A stretch of DNA of 35,395 nt from an uncultured Phenylobacterium sp. GTDB lineage: Bacteria; Pseudomonadota; Alphaproteobacteria; Caulobacterales; Caulobacteraceae. Position 1 is the first letter of the stretch. Each line of letters begins with the position of its first letter. The notes under the pieces are model-generated. The model was given only the letters and a program-made list of their open reading frames with translations. It was not told the DNA's origin and searched no databases. Location of the stretch: assembly GCF_902826855.1 (NCBI RefSeq), contig NZ_CADEGK010000016.1, positions 1 through 35,395 of the forward strand, given 5' to 3'. This document shows, in pieces, positions 6,746 through 15,152 of the stretch. A program made the translations under genes and the position numbers.

Positions 6746-7783
6746 ATGGCGAATTCCATGAAGCTTGGGCGGAAAGCCCGCCTTGTCCTGCTGTTGATGG
6801 CGGGAGCTTCGCTTTCGGCCTGCGTGACGCCGAAGTATTCCACCCGGGCGACGGGACCGGGCGTGGGCGCGCCGGCGCCGGGGAAGGGCGGTTACAAGGT
6901 GGGCGCCCCCTATCAGGTGGGCGGCATCTGGTACGTGCCTAAGGAGGATCCGAACTATGATCGCACTGGGATCGCCTCCTGGTACGGCGACGCCTTCCAC
7001 CTGAAGGCCACCGCCAACGGCGAGGTCTTCGATATGAACGCGGTGAGCGCGGCTCACACCACCCTGCCGCTGCCATCCATGGTGGAGGTCACCAATCTCG
7101 ACAATGGCCGCAAGCTGGTCCTGCGGGTCAACGACCGAGGCCCGTTCGTGGACAACCGGATCATCGACCTTTCCCGCGAGGCGGCCCGCCAGCTGGGCGT
7201 CGAGCGCGCCGGCCTGGCCAGGGTGCGCGTGCGCTACGTGGGCCCGGCGCCGCTGACGGGACCGGACGCGGGCGTGCGCTACGCCGCCAGCAGGCCGCTT
7301 GCCACGCGCATGGCCGCGGCGCCGCTGCGTCCCGGCCCGGTGCGGTCGGGACCCGATTCGGTGATGGCGCTCGCGTCGAACGAGGCGCCGCCGCCGATGC
7401 GGGCTGCGCCACCGATGCGGGCTGCGCCGTCCGCCGGTGCGATCAGCGCCCAGGAGCTGCCGCCGCTGACTGGCGCCGCCTACATTTCCTCCGCCCCGAT
7501 CGCCGGCCCGGAGCCTGCGCCCACGGTGCTGGCGCGGACCGGAACGGCGAACTCGGCCCTGCGTGTCCAGGCCGGCGCCTTCTCCAGCGAGACCAACGCC
7601 CAGCGGGCGGTCTCGGCCCTGGCCCAGACTGGGCGGGCCTCGATCGAGCGGATGCAGCGCGACGGCATGACCTATTATCGCGTCACCCTGCCGGCCCCCG
7701 CCGACGAGGCGGCCGCGTACGAGCTGCGCGACCGGGTGGCCGAGATCGGCTTCGCCGACGCCAGGGTGGTGCGCACCTTCTAG
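6746..7783 (+). CDS. rlpA: RlpA-family septal ring lytic transglycosylase / lipoprotein with SPOR domain
   Basis: The ATG at 6746 is preferred because a GGAG lies 7 bases upstream; a GTG at 6743 is too close to it. The N-terminus is a lipoprotein signal (LVLLLMAGASLSAC), with lipidation expected at C26. A double-psi beta-barrel RlpA domain follows (GIASWYGDAFHLKATANGE, then VEVTNLDNGRKLVLRVNDRG and IIDLSREAARQLG). A Pro/Ala-rich linker with a small MRAAPP repeat leads to a C-terminal SPOR domain (LRVQAGAFSSETNAQRAV), which binds denuded septal peptidoglycan. The protein probably acts at the outer membrane or septum during cell separation. It is the first gene of the housekeeping block right of the tRNA. 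Confidence 0.92.
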   Translation: MANSMKLGRKARLVLLLMAGASLSACVTPKYSTRATGPGVGAPAPGKGGYKVGAPYQVGGIWYVPKEDPNYDRTGIASWYGDAFHLKATANGEVFDMNAVSAAHTTLPLPSMVEVTNLDNGRKLVLRVNDRGPFVDNRIIDLSREAARQLGVERAGLARVRVRYVGPAPLTGPDAGVRYAASRPLATRMAAAPLRPGPVRSGPDSVMALASNEAPPPMRAAPPMRAAPSAGAISAQELPPLTGAAYISSAPIAGPEPAPTVLARTGTANSALRVQAGAFSSETNAQRAVSALAQTGRASIERMQRDGMTYYRVTLPAPADEAAAYELRDRVAEIGFADARVVRTF

Positions 7784-7814
7784 ACAACGGGGCCGAACAC
7801 GCCATTTTGGCGGC

Positions 7815-8450
7815 GTGGCGCGCGGTCGGTTCATCACGTTCGAAGGCGGGGAGGGGGCCGGGAAATCCACCCAGGTCCAGCGCCTTGCCACGCGCCTGAA
7901 GGCCCAGGGCCGCGACCTGATCGCAACGCGGGAACCGGGCGGTTCGCCCGGCGCGGAGAGCATCCGCGACTTGGTCCTGAGGGGTGAGGCGGACCGCTGG
8001 AGCCCGGTCACCGAGACGCTGCTGATGTACGCCGCGCGGCGCGACCACGTGGAACGCGTCATCCGGCCTGCCCTGGAGCGCGGGGCCTGGGTCGTTTGCG
8101 ACCGCTTCGCCGACTCCACGCGGGCCTACCAGGGCGCGGCGGGCGGAACCGATCCGGACCTGATCGCGGCGCTGGAGACCCACGTCTTGGAGACCACCCG
8201 ACCTGACCTGACCCTGGTCTTCGACCTGCCAGTCGCGATGGGGCTGGCGCGCGCCCATGCGCGGGCCGGCGCGGAGATGCGGTTCGAGTCGAAGGGGACG
8301 GCCTTCCACGAGCGGCTGCGTGAGGGTTTCCGGGCCATCGCCGCGGCCGAGCCGCAGCGCTGCGTCGTGATCGACGCCACGGGGTCCATGGACGCCGTCG
8401 AGGCGCTGGTGTGGGCCACGGTGGCCGGACGGCTTGCGGTCCATGGCTGA
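7815..8450 (+). CDS. tmk: Thymidylate kinase
   Basis: This 211-residue enzyme phosphorylates dTMP to dTDP in the dTTP pathway. The P-loop GGEGAGKS is at residues 11-18, the DR(F/Y) motif at VVCDRFADSTRAYQG, and REPGGSPGAE is the typical thymidine-site segment. Length and motifs are normal. The GTG at 7815 is the only suitable start after the rlpA stop; it lies inside a small inverted repeat (7798-7803 with 7812-7817) that could hide it. The stop overlaps the holB start by 8 bases. A GTG start and the overlap suggest coupled, modest expression. Confidence 0.96.
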   Translation: MARGRFITFEGGEGAGKSTQVQRLATRLKAQGRDLIATREPGGSPGAESIRDLVLRGEADRWSPVTETLLMYAARRDHVERVIRPALERGAWVVCDRFADSTRAYQGAAGGTDPDLIAALETHVLETTRPDLTLVFDLPVAMGLARAHARAGAEMRFESKGTAFHERLREGFRAIAAAEPQRCVVIDATGSMDAVEALVWATVAGRLAVHG

Positions 8451-9444
8451 CACCGCAGTCCCGCATGCCCGCGAGGTTTACGACCTGCAGGGCCAGGAGC
8501 CGGCGGAGGCGGCGTTCGAGGCGGCCCGCGCGCGCGGGCGATTGCACCACGCCTGGCTGCTGACCGGACCCGAGGGGGTCGGCAAGGCCACCTTTGCCTA
8601 TCGCGCCGCGCGCCGGCTGCTGGGCGGGCTGAACGACCCGCGCTTTGGCATACTTGGCGTCGATCCGGAGCACCCGGTGGTCCGCCAGGTGGCCGCCCGC
8701 AGCCATCCCGACCTGCTGGTGCTGGAACGCGAGGGTCCGGACGGCAAGGCGCGCCGCGTGATCCCCGTGGACGACGCGCGGCGGTTGGGCGAGTTCTTCT
8801 CCAAGTCGCCGGCCAGCGCCCCGCACCGGGTGGCCATCGTCGACGCGGCAGACGACCTCAACCCCAACGCCGCCAACGCCATCCTGAAGACGCTGGAGGA
8901 GCCGCCGCCGCATGGGGTGCTGCTGATGGTGTCCCATGCGCCGGGGCGGCTGTTGCCGACCATCCGCTCGCGGTGCCGCCGGCTGGCCTTCCAGCCGCTG
9001 GGCGTCGAGGCAACCGCCGCCTTCGTCCGGGCGCGGACCGAGATGAATCCGGAGGAGGCGCTGCGGCTGGCGCACATGGCGCAGGGCGCGCCGGGCCGGG
9101 CGCTGCAGCTGGCGGCGACGAATGCGCTTTCCCTGGACGACGCGGCCCGCGAGCTTATCTCCGGGCTGCCGCAGGTGGACGAGAGCCGGGCGCTGCAGCT
9201 CGCCGAATCGTTCCGTGGCGGGGCCGGTGCGGCGCAGTTCCAGCTGCTGTTCGAGCGGCTGTCGGACCGGGTGCATTCGCTGGCCATGGACCGGGCCGGG
9301 CAGGGTATCGGGCCGCTTGATCGCTGGGCCGACGCATGGGAGACGCTGCAGCGCCTGCCGCGCGAGGTGGAGCAGCTCAACCTCGACCGCGCCGACGCGC
9401 TCTACACGGCCCTGGGGGAGCTCCGCCGGGCCGCCCAAACCTAG
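8443..9444 (+). CDS. holB: DNA polymerase III delta' subunit
   Basis: The ATG at 8443, inside the end of tmk, gives 333 residues. The protein is a clamp-loader AAA+ subunit: Walker-like GPEGVGKAT at 42-50, IVDAADDLNPNAANAILKTL (the Walker B and delta' core) and the sensor segment SRCRRL. The zinc-binding cysteine cluster of the E. coli protein is absent. With delta and gamma/tau it loads the sliding clamp. The tmk-holB pairing is conserved across proteobacteria. A TTG at 8434 is a less likely start. Confidence 0.93.
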   Translation: MADTAVPHAREVYDLQGQEPAEAAFEAARARGRLHHAWLLTGPEGVGKATFAYRAARRLLGGLNDPRFGILGVDPEHPVVRQVAARSHPDLLVLEREGPDGKARRVIPVDDARRLGEFFSKSPASAPHRVAIVDAADDLNPNAANAILKTLEEPPPHGVLLMVSHAPGRLLPTIRSRCRRLAFQPLGVEATAAFVRARTEMNPEEALRLAHMAQGAPGRALQLAATNALSLDDAARELISGLPQVDESRALQLAESFRGGAGAAQFQLLFERLSDRVHSLAMDRAGQGIGPLDRWADAWETLQRLPREVEQLNLDRADALYTALGELRRAAQT

Positions 9445-9453
9445 ATCCGGCGA

Positions 9454-10230
9454 ATGATCATCGACAGCCACGTCAACCTGCACGCACCTCAATTCGACGA
9501 GGACCGGGACGCCGTGATCGCACGCGCGCGTGCCGCCGGGGTCGGGCTGATGGTCAACATCTGCGACCGGGTCTCCAACTTCGCCGCATGCCGCGCCATT
9601 GCCGACGAACCCGACATCTGGGCGACCGTCGGCACCCATCCGCACGAGGCCAAGGAAGACCCGGACCTGGCGCCTTCGACGCTGGTGGACCTGGCCGCTG
9701 ACCCGCGCGTGGTGGGGATCGGCGAATGCGGCCTCGACTTCCACTACGATCTCAGTCCGCGCGATACCCAGGCGCGGGTGTTCCGCGCCCACTGCGCCGC
9801 AGCGCGCGAGACTGGCCTGCCGCTGGTCGTCCATACCCGCGAGGCGGATGAGGCGATGGGCGACATCCTGGAGGACGAACACCGGCGCGGGGCGTTCCCG
9901 ATCCTGATGCACTGCTACACGTCCGGCCCTGAATTGGCGCGGCGGTGCGCCAACCTGGGCGCCTGGTTCTCCGTCTCCGGCATCTCCACCTTCAAGGCGG
10001 CCGAGGACGTTCGCGCGGTGATCCGCGACATGCCGGCCGAGCGGATCATCATCGAGACCGACTGTCCGTATCTTGCGCCCGTGCCGCACCGGGGCCGTCG
10101 CAACGAGCCGGCCTACGTCCCCCACGTGCTGGCCAAGCTCGCCGAGGTGCGGGGCTGGAGCCTGGACGAGGCGGAGGTGCGGACGACGGACGCATTCTTC
10201 GCCCTGTTCCAGCGGATCCCGCGGCCATGA
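9454..10230 (+). CDS. tatD: TatD-family metal-dependent DNase/hydrolase
   Basis: This 258-residue TIM-barrel hydrolase shows the family signatures GIGECGLDFHY (E91), VVHTREA (H127), LMHCYTSG (H153) and ETDCPYLAPVP (D203). At the N-terminus the usual HxH metal ligands read D-S-H6-V-N8-L-H10, so the second His is Asn. The other ligands are intact, so at least one metal site should remain. TatD enzymes act on DNA ends or damaged DNA and on D-aminoacyl bonds. It starts 10 bases after holB and its stop overlaps the next gene. In many alphaproteobacteria metG sits between holB and tatD; it is absent here. Confidence 0.93.
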   Translation: MIIDSHVNLHAPQFDEDRDAVIARARAAGVGLMVNICDRVSNFAACRAIADEPDIWATVGTHPHEAKEDPDLAPSTLVDLAADPRVVGIGECGLDFHYDLSPRDTQARVFRAHCAAARETGLPLVVHTREADEAMGDILEDEHRRGAFPILMHCYTSGPELARRCANLGAWFSVSGISTFKAAEDVRAVIRDMPAERIIIETDCPYLAPVPHRGRRNEPAYVPHVLAKLAEVRGWSLDEAEVRTTDAFFALFQRIPRP

Positions 10231-11051
10231 GCGGGACGCTGGAGATCACCATCCTGGGCTGCGGGTCGTCGGGCGGCGTGCCGCGCGCCGACGGCGACTG
10301 GGGACTCTGCGACCCGGCCGAGCCGAAGAACTTCCGCACGCGCTGTTCGCTGCTCGTCCGGCGGCTGGGGGAGGGCTCCCAGGGTCCCGCGGAACAGACC
10401 ACCGCGCTGATAGACGCCTCGCCGGAGCTGCGGCTTCAGACCGCCAAGGCCGGGGTGAAGCGCGTGGATGCGGTGCTGCTGACCCACGACCACGCCGACC
10501 AGGTGCACGGCCTGGACGACGTGCGCGCCTTCTACCTTCGCCAGCAGGCGCGCATTCCGTGCTGGATGGACGCCGCCACCGACGCCACCATGATGCGCCG
10601 CTTCGGGTACATCTTCGAGGGTGAGGGCGGCTATCCGGCGATCTGCGACCGCCACGCGATCCCGGCGCACGGCGAGGCCTGGCAGGTGGCGGGGCCGACC
10701 GGCGCTATCCCGGTGGCCACCTTCGACCAGGACCACGGGGGCGTGCGTTCGGTGGGCTATCGCTTCGGCGGCGTGGCCTATTCCAGCGACGTGGTGAACC
10801 TGGACGAGGCGGCGTTCGCCGCGCTGGCGGACCTCGACATCTGGATCGTGGATGCGCTGCGCCGCCGGCCGCATCCGACCCACGCGCATCTCGACCGCGC
10901 GCTGGAATGGATTGCACGCGTGAAGCCGCGCCGTGCGATCCTCACCAACATGCACATCGACATGGACTTCGGCCAGCTTACAGCCGAGCTGCCGGCCGGC
11001 GTGGAACCGGCCTACGACGGGATGGTCGTCCTGCATGACCTGAAGGCCTAA
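10227..11051 (+). CDS. MBL-fold metallohydrolase, PhnP-like
   Basis: The ATG at 10227 overlaps the tatD stop (ATGA) and gives 274 residues. It begins with the PhnP-type strand ITILGCGSSGGVPR, has a Cys pair (C28, C40) and the motif H87-D-H89-A-D91-Q92-V-H94-G. The usual HxHxDH has Gln in the last position here. Later metal-binding segments are FDQDHGG and HPTHAHLDRA. Relatives include phosphoribosyl cyclic phosphodiesterase and RNase Z-like enzymes, but the substrate of this chromosomal TatD-linked group is not known to me. It is cytoplasmic and co-expressed with tatD. Confidence 0.9.
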   Translation: MSGTLEITILGCGSSGGVPRADGDWGLCDPAEPKNFRTRCSLLVRRLGEGSQGPAEQTTALIDASPELRLQTAKAGVKRVDAVLLTHDHADQVHGLDDVRAFYLRQQARIPCWMDAATDATMMRRFGYIFEGEGGYPAICDRHAIPAHGEAWQVAGPTGAIPVATFDQDHGGVRSVGYRFGGVAYSSDVVNLDEAAFAALADLDIWIVDALRRRPHPTHAHLDRALEWIARVKPRRAILTNMHIDMDFGQLTAELPAGVEPAYDGMVVLHDLKA

Positions 11052-11055
11052 AAGC

Positions 11056-11658
11056 GTGGTTGCTCAATCTCTTAATGTTGGTTTCCTCGCGTCCGGAAAC
11101 GGCTCCAGCGCACGCGCCATCGTGGAAGCAATGTCCGACGGACGGCTGAAGGGCCAGGCCCGGCTGCTGGTCAGCAACAAGAAGGACTGCGCGGCCTTCG
11201 CCTGGGCGGACGCCAAGGGCGTGCCGCGGGTCTGCATCCCGACCATGACCGATCCTGACGGCGCCGACGAGCGGCTCGCCAAAGTACTGGCCGCACACGG
11301 CGTGGAACTGATCGTGCTCTCGGGATACCTGCGCCGGCTTGGACCCAAGACGCTCGGCCGGTACGCGGGCCGTATCCTGAACATCCATCCCGGACCGCTG
11401 CCGCAGTTCGGCGGCGAAGGCATGTACGGCGCACGCGTGCACCAGGCGGTGATCGCCGCCGGCGTCTCCGAGAGCGCGATCGTCGTCCATGTCGTGGACG
11501 AGGTCTACGACCATGGGCCGGAACTGGCGCGCCGGACCGTGCCCGTGGCGCCCGGCGACACACCCGCCAGCCTGGAGAACCGGGTGAAGGCGCTGGAACC
11601 CGGCTTCTTTGTAGAAACGCTGACCCGGATCGCGTCGGGGGAGTTGATCCTGCCTTAG
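11056..11658 (+). CDS. purN: PurN-like phosphoribosylglycinamide formyltransferase
   Basis: This 200-residue protein starts at a GTG five bases after the MBL gene. It has the formyltransferase core: FLASGNGSSARAIVE near the N-terminus, LSGYLRRL, the catalytic N109-I-H111-P and VHVVDEVYDHGP with D152 as the expected catalytic Asp. PurN uses 10-formyl-THF to formylate GAR in purine synthesis. The insert QFGGEGMYGARVH matches one PurN subgroup. It is unusual outside a purM-purN pair, so it may be a second copy or a related enzyme. It is the last gene of the plus-strand run and is convergent with the kinase gene. Confidence 0.85.
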   Translation: MVAQSLNVGFLASGNGSSARAIVEAMSDGRLKGQARLLVSNKKDCAAFAWADAKGVPRVCIPTMTDPDGADERLAKVLAAHGVELIVLSGYLRRLGPKTLGRYAGRILNIHPGPLPQFGGEGMYGARVHQAVIAAGVSESAIVVHVVDEVYDHGPELARRTVPVAPGDTPASLENRVKALEPGFFVETLTRIASGELILP

Positions 11659-11754
11659 AACCGGAACGTCGAATTTCCGATAATCTTCCTTAGGCGCAAA
11701 CTGTCACACAGAAAGTCCGGGCGACCGAACAGCGGCAGTACGCCCCTTCCGCCG

Positions 11755-14127
11755 CTAAGCCGAGGCTGCCATCGGTTCGGCGTCGGCGTCGGCGTCGGCG
11801 TCGCGGCCCATTCCGGCCAGGCGGGAGATTTCCGCGAGGAGCGCGGTTGGCGAAATCGGCTTGCCGATGACCCCATCCATGCCGGCGCCCAGGTAGATAT
11901 GCCGCTGGTGGCTAAGCACGTTGGCGGTGAGCGCGATGATCGGCGTGGCGGCCGCCGGCCCATCCAGGGCGCGGACTTGGCGGGTCGCCTCCATTCCGTC
12001 GATCCCAGGCATCTGGATGTCCATCAGGATCAGATCGAAGCCGCCGCGAGCGGCCGCCTGTACGCCGCGTTCGCCGTCCTCGGCGGTCTCGATGCTGGCG
12101 CCCAGGCTTTCCAGCATCTTGGTGGCGATCATCCGGTTGGTGGGGTTGTCCTCCACCACCAGAATCCGCAGGCCCTCCAGCACGGTGGCCCCGCCCAGGT
12201 CTATGGCCACCGGCGGTTCACTCAGCGGTGCGGCGATCTCGAACCAGAAGGTCGAGCCCTGCCCCGGCGCCGAGACCACGTCGGTCTCGCCATCCATCAG
12301 TTCCACCAGCGTGCGGGTGATCGCCAACCCCAGGCCTGAGCCGCCGAAGCGTCGTGTGGTGGAAGCGTCGGCCTGCTGAAACCGCTGGAAGAGCCGAGCC
12401 TGCGCTTCCTCAGCGATTCCAATGCCGGTGTCCTGTACCTCGAAGCGAAGGCGCATGCCCTCGGCCGAGGGCCGCGCGGCCGCCCGCACGGTCACCGAGC
12501 CCTCCGCGGTGAACTTCACCGCGTTGCCCATCAGGTTGAACAGGCACTGGCGAAGCCGGACCGCATCGGCCAGCACCCACGCCGGGAGGCCGTCCATCTC
12601 GACGTTCAGCGATAGTCCCTTGGCCTCGGCCTGCGGCCGCAGCAGTCTGGCCACGCCTTGCACCACCGCCGCGGGATCGGTCGGCTCGCAGGAGAGCTCG
12701 AGACGCCCGGCCTCGATCTTGGAGAAGTCCACCACGTCGTCCAGGAGCGCCTGCAGCATCGCGCCGCATGCCAGCGCCTCGTCGATCAGCGCTCGCGCCG
12801 CCTGGGGATCCGGCTCGTCCTTCAGCAAATGCAGCACGCCCAGCACGCCGTTCATGGGCGTACGGATCTCGTGGCTCATGTTGGCCAGGAAGGTGGATTT
12901 GGCCTCGGCCCCTGCCTGGGCCGCCTTCTCGGCCTCCACCAGCGCCAGTTCTTGGCGCTTGCGTTCATCGATGTCCAACAGCAGGCCCACCGACCGCAGC
13001 CAGCGCCCGTCCTCGGTCATCTCGAACTGGAGGTAGAGGCGCGTCCAGATCGACTCGCCGTCCGGGCGCAGCATCCGTGCGTCTATCGGCGGCGGCTGCC
13101 CCTGCCCGCCCCATTGCAGCGTCATGCCCAGGACGGTGTCCGCATCGTCCGGGTGGACGATCGGCCAGACCGCCGAACAGGCCTCTTCGAAGGTCATGGT
13201 CCGACCGGTCAGGGCCAGGAATTCAGGTGACGTCCAGACCTGCCCGGCCTGGTAGTCGACCTCGATAACCGCGCCGCCGGCCGACCGCAGAGCGAGGTCC
13301 AACCGCTGGCTGTGGCCCTCCGACTGCGCCCGCGCCGCGGCCGCCGCCTCCAGCGCCTCCACGAGTTCCGTCACATTCTGGGAGATGCCGTGCACCATGC
13401 GGCCGCCGTCCAGGCGAGTCTCCAGCCAGATGTGGCAGCGGACGTGGAGCCAACGGCCGGAAGCCGCCTGGATCCGGTGGTCCATCGGCTCGGTGCCGCC
13501 CTCCCGGACCACCTTGTCGATCGTCGCCAGAACGCGGGGCAGATCCTCAGGATGGCACGCAGAGCGGCGATCCTCGCCCGTGGTCATGTCCACGCCTTCG
13601 CCCGCCAGGATCGAGCGCCACTCCGGCGAGTGATGGAAGACCTTCGTATCGGGGTCGAAGCGCCAGATGCCGATGCCGGCGGTCTCGCCGAGGCGCGAGT
13701 GGCCCTTCTGGACGCGCTCCATCTCCTCGGTCCGCAACCGCTCGGCGGTGACGTCGCGCAGCATGCCCATGATCTCGCCGCATGAACCGCGCCGGGCGTA
13801 GCCTTCCAGCCAGACCCATCCGCCATCTCTGTGGGCCAGGCGGAAGGTCGTGCACGCTGTGCCGGTCAGGACCACCTCGCGGCCGATTTCCCGTACCGCC
13901 TCTTGGCTGTCCGCGTGGATCAAGGTCATCATCGGACGACCGATCAGGTCCTCGTGGCTCCAGCCCGTCACCGTGCCCCAGGCTGGATTGACCGTCGTGA
14001 AGCGGCCTTCGGCGTCGACGACCGCGAACAGGTGGTCGGCGTTCTCGAAGAACCAACTGGCCGTGCGCGCTTCAGCGGCGCTCGGCGCGTTGGCCGCTGA
14101 CAGTACGGCTTTTGCATCGTTGGGCAT
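11755..14127 (-). CDS. Hybrid sensor histidine kinase with three PAS-like domains and receiver
   Basis: This 790-residue protein has no transmembrane segment, so it should sense a cytoplasmic signal. In order: PAS-like domains at about 22-130, 145-260 and 275-390; a HisKA domain with H419 (MSHEIRTPMNG); a HATPase with N535 region and G boxes (DTGIG, GGSGLGLA); and a receiver with acidic VVED near 657-660, D703 (LILMDIQMPG), T734 (ALTAN) and K756 (GKPI). All key residues are intact. The tail DADADADAE comes from four GGCGTC repeats. No partner response regulator lies beside it, so an off-site phosphotransfer protein is likely. The ligand is unknown. Confidence 0.95.
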   Translation of the reverse strand: MPNDAKAVLSAANAPSAAEARTASWFFENADHLFAVVDAEGRFTTVNPAWGTVTGWSHEDLIGRPMMTLIHADSQEAVREIGREVVLTGTACTTFRLAHRDGGWVWLEGYARRGSCGEIMGMLRDVTAERLRTEEMERVQKGHSRLGETAGIGIWRFDPDTKVFHHSPEWRSILAGEGVDMTTGEDRRSACHPEDLPRVLATIDKVVREGGTEPMDHRIQAASGRWLHVRCHIWLETRLDGGRMVHGISQNVTELVEALEAAAAARAQSEGHSQRLDLALRSAGGAVIEVDYQAGQVWTSPEFLALTGRTMTFEEACSAVWPIVHPDDADTVLGMTLQWGGQGQPPPIDARMLRPDGESIWTRLYLQFEMTEDGRWLRSVGLLLDIDERKRQELALVEAEKAAQAGAEAKSTFLANMSHEIRTPMNGVLGVLHLLKDEPDPQAARALIDEALACGAMLQALLDDVVDFSKIEAGRLELSCEPTDPAAVVQGVARLLRPQAEAKGLSLNVEMDGLPAWVLADAVRLRQCLFNLMGNAVKFTAEGSVTVRAAARPSAEGMRLRFEVQDTGIGIAEEAQARLFQRFQQADASTTRRFGGSGLGLAITRTLVELMDGETDVVSAPGQGSTFWFEIAAPLSEPPVAIDLGGATVLEGLRILVVEDNPTNRMIATKMLESLGASIETAEDGERGVQAAARGGFDLILMDIQMPGIDGMEATRQVRALDGPAAATPIIALTANVLSHQRHIYLGAGMDGVIGKPISPTALLAEISRLAGMGRDADADADAEPMAASA
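11779..11802. repeat. Four tandem GGCGTC hexamers
   Basis: Four exact copies of the six-base unit lie in frame near the 3' end of the hybrid kinase gene and encode the alternating Asp-Ala tail. Slippage here would add or drop Asp-Ala pairs without breaking the frame. The repeat is short and most likely of no regulatory importance. Confidence 0.8.
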
Positions 14128-14280
14128 GGACGTCCCCGCGCGATTTCGCCCGCTCTCTCCTTTGGCGGTTTCGACCCCTCTACCAGAGAGTTATGCACCG
14201 AAGACTTAATGCTCCCCGAGGCGACGTACGGGACCGGCCGGCGGGCATGAGGCCTGCCTGGATCTTCCTGTGCAATCGGG

Positions 14281-14318
14281 TGAACCGGAGGTTCAGGCGC
14301 CCAGGAGGCTTGGGCGCC
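14281..14318. terminator. Two adjacent hairpins at the end of the caspase-like operon
   Basis: Bases 14296-14303 and 14311-14318 are exact 8-bp arms (GGCGCCCA / TGGGCGCC) with a 7-base loop. Next to them TGAACC-gga-GGTTCA spans 14281-14295. Both sit at the stop codon of the minus-strand gene ending at 14293. No long T-run follows, so termination efficiency is uncertain; mRNA stabilisation is an alternative. Confidence 0.4.
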
Positions 14319-15141
14319 CGGTTGGGAAACGGCGTCGCCTACTTGGCGCGTGGTCAAGCTCGGCCGCCGCGACGTAAGCGATGAATCCGTGGCGCGGCTG
14401 CAGCTCGGTGGAGACCTCGCCGCGCAGGACGTAGGTCGGCGCGAGGAAACCCTGCGCCTCGGTCGGCGGCAGACACAGCAGGCCCAGCTCGATGCTCGTC
14501 AGCCGGACGGTGGCTCCAGGGGCCAGGTCGGCAAAATGGTCGCTGGCCTGGAACCGCTCGAGCGCCTGGCTCAGCGGGATCGTCTTCGCGATGCTCACCT
14601 CCCTGACCTCGCGGGAGAAACGGTAGGCCTGGGCCAACTCGCCCCCGAGGCCGACGGAGACCTGGGCCTTGGCCCCCGGCCCGACCAGTGGCAGCCCGTC
14701 GAGGGCGCAGCGGTAGTTGACCTGGAGTCCCACCACCCTCGCCTCTCCGTCCAGCTTCTCGCCCGTCGCCCGGCTCACTCTCAGTTCGGTCAGCGAATGG
14801 AATTCCGGCGTGGCCATGCTGGGGCCGGCCGCGGCCATGAAGCGGGAGGCGACCGCCATGGCCTTGTCGCGGTCCGGAGCGCACCGGCTGACGCCGCGGG
14901 CCTCGGCGTCGTAGTTGCTACGCTCGAGGCGCAGCGAGTGGCTGGCCTGGTAGACTTCCAGGGTCCAGGCGTCGTCGCGCGTGACGTACCAGGCGCCGGC
15001 ATCGACGCAGTCGCCCTTTACCCCGAAGCAGCGGGCGACGTCGGCCACCTTCTCGTCGGTCCAGCCGGGCGAGAGCGTCGCGTACAGGGGCAACTGAAGG
15101 GGAATCTGGATCAGGTCGGGGAATTCGATCTTCACGGGCAT
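14293..15141 (-). CDS. Protein of unknown function, partner of caspase-like gene
   Basis: The ATG at 15141 gives 282 residues (MPVKIEFPDL); sequence upstream of it in frame is Arg/Pro-rich shadow of the neighbouring gene. No signal peptide or membrane segment is seen. The protein looks like an alpha/beta or beta-rich cytosolic protein, with a possible repeat of a strand-rich unit: WYVTRDDAWTLEVYQASHSL near 51-70 and LTELRVSRATGEKL near 117-130. I do not recognise a family. It starts 11 bases after the stop of the DUF6345-type gene, so the pair is an operon, and it probably acts as substrate, inhibitor or sensor of that protein. The last bases overlap a hairpin at 14296-14318. Confidence 0.78.
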   Translation of the reverse strand: MPVKIEFPDLIQIPLQLPLYATLSPGWTDEKVADVARCFGVKGDCVDAGAWYVTRDDAWTLEVYQASHSLRLERSNYDAEARGVSRCAPDRDKAMAVASRFMAAAGPSMATPEFHSLTELRVSRATGEKLDGEARVVGLQVNYRCALDGLPLVGPGAKAQVSVGLGGELAQAYRFSREVREVSIAKTIPLSQALERFQASDHFADLAPGATVRLTSIELGLLCLPPTEAQGFLAPTYVLRGEVSTELQPRHGFIAYVAAAELDHAPSRRRRFPTGRPSLLGA

Positions 15142-15152
15142 GGCTGGGCTCC

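Noticed and set aside
6602-8119. Long minus-strand open frame opposite rlpA and tmk
   Set aside because: It crosses the tRNA-Ser and two real genes, and its composition is that of a shadow frame.
8059-10125. Very long minus-strand open frame opposite tmk-holB-tatD
   Set aside because: It is antisense to three firmly identified genes, and its translation is His/Arg/Gln/Pro-rich with no domain, typical of high-GC shadow frames.
11779-11802. Tandem repeat as a CRISPR or phase-variation tract
   Set aside because: It is four in-frame hexamers in coding DNA without spacers. Length change would not switch the gene off.
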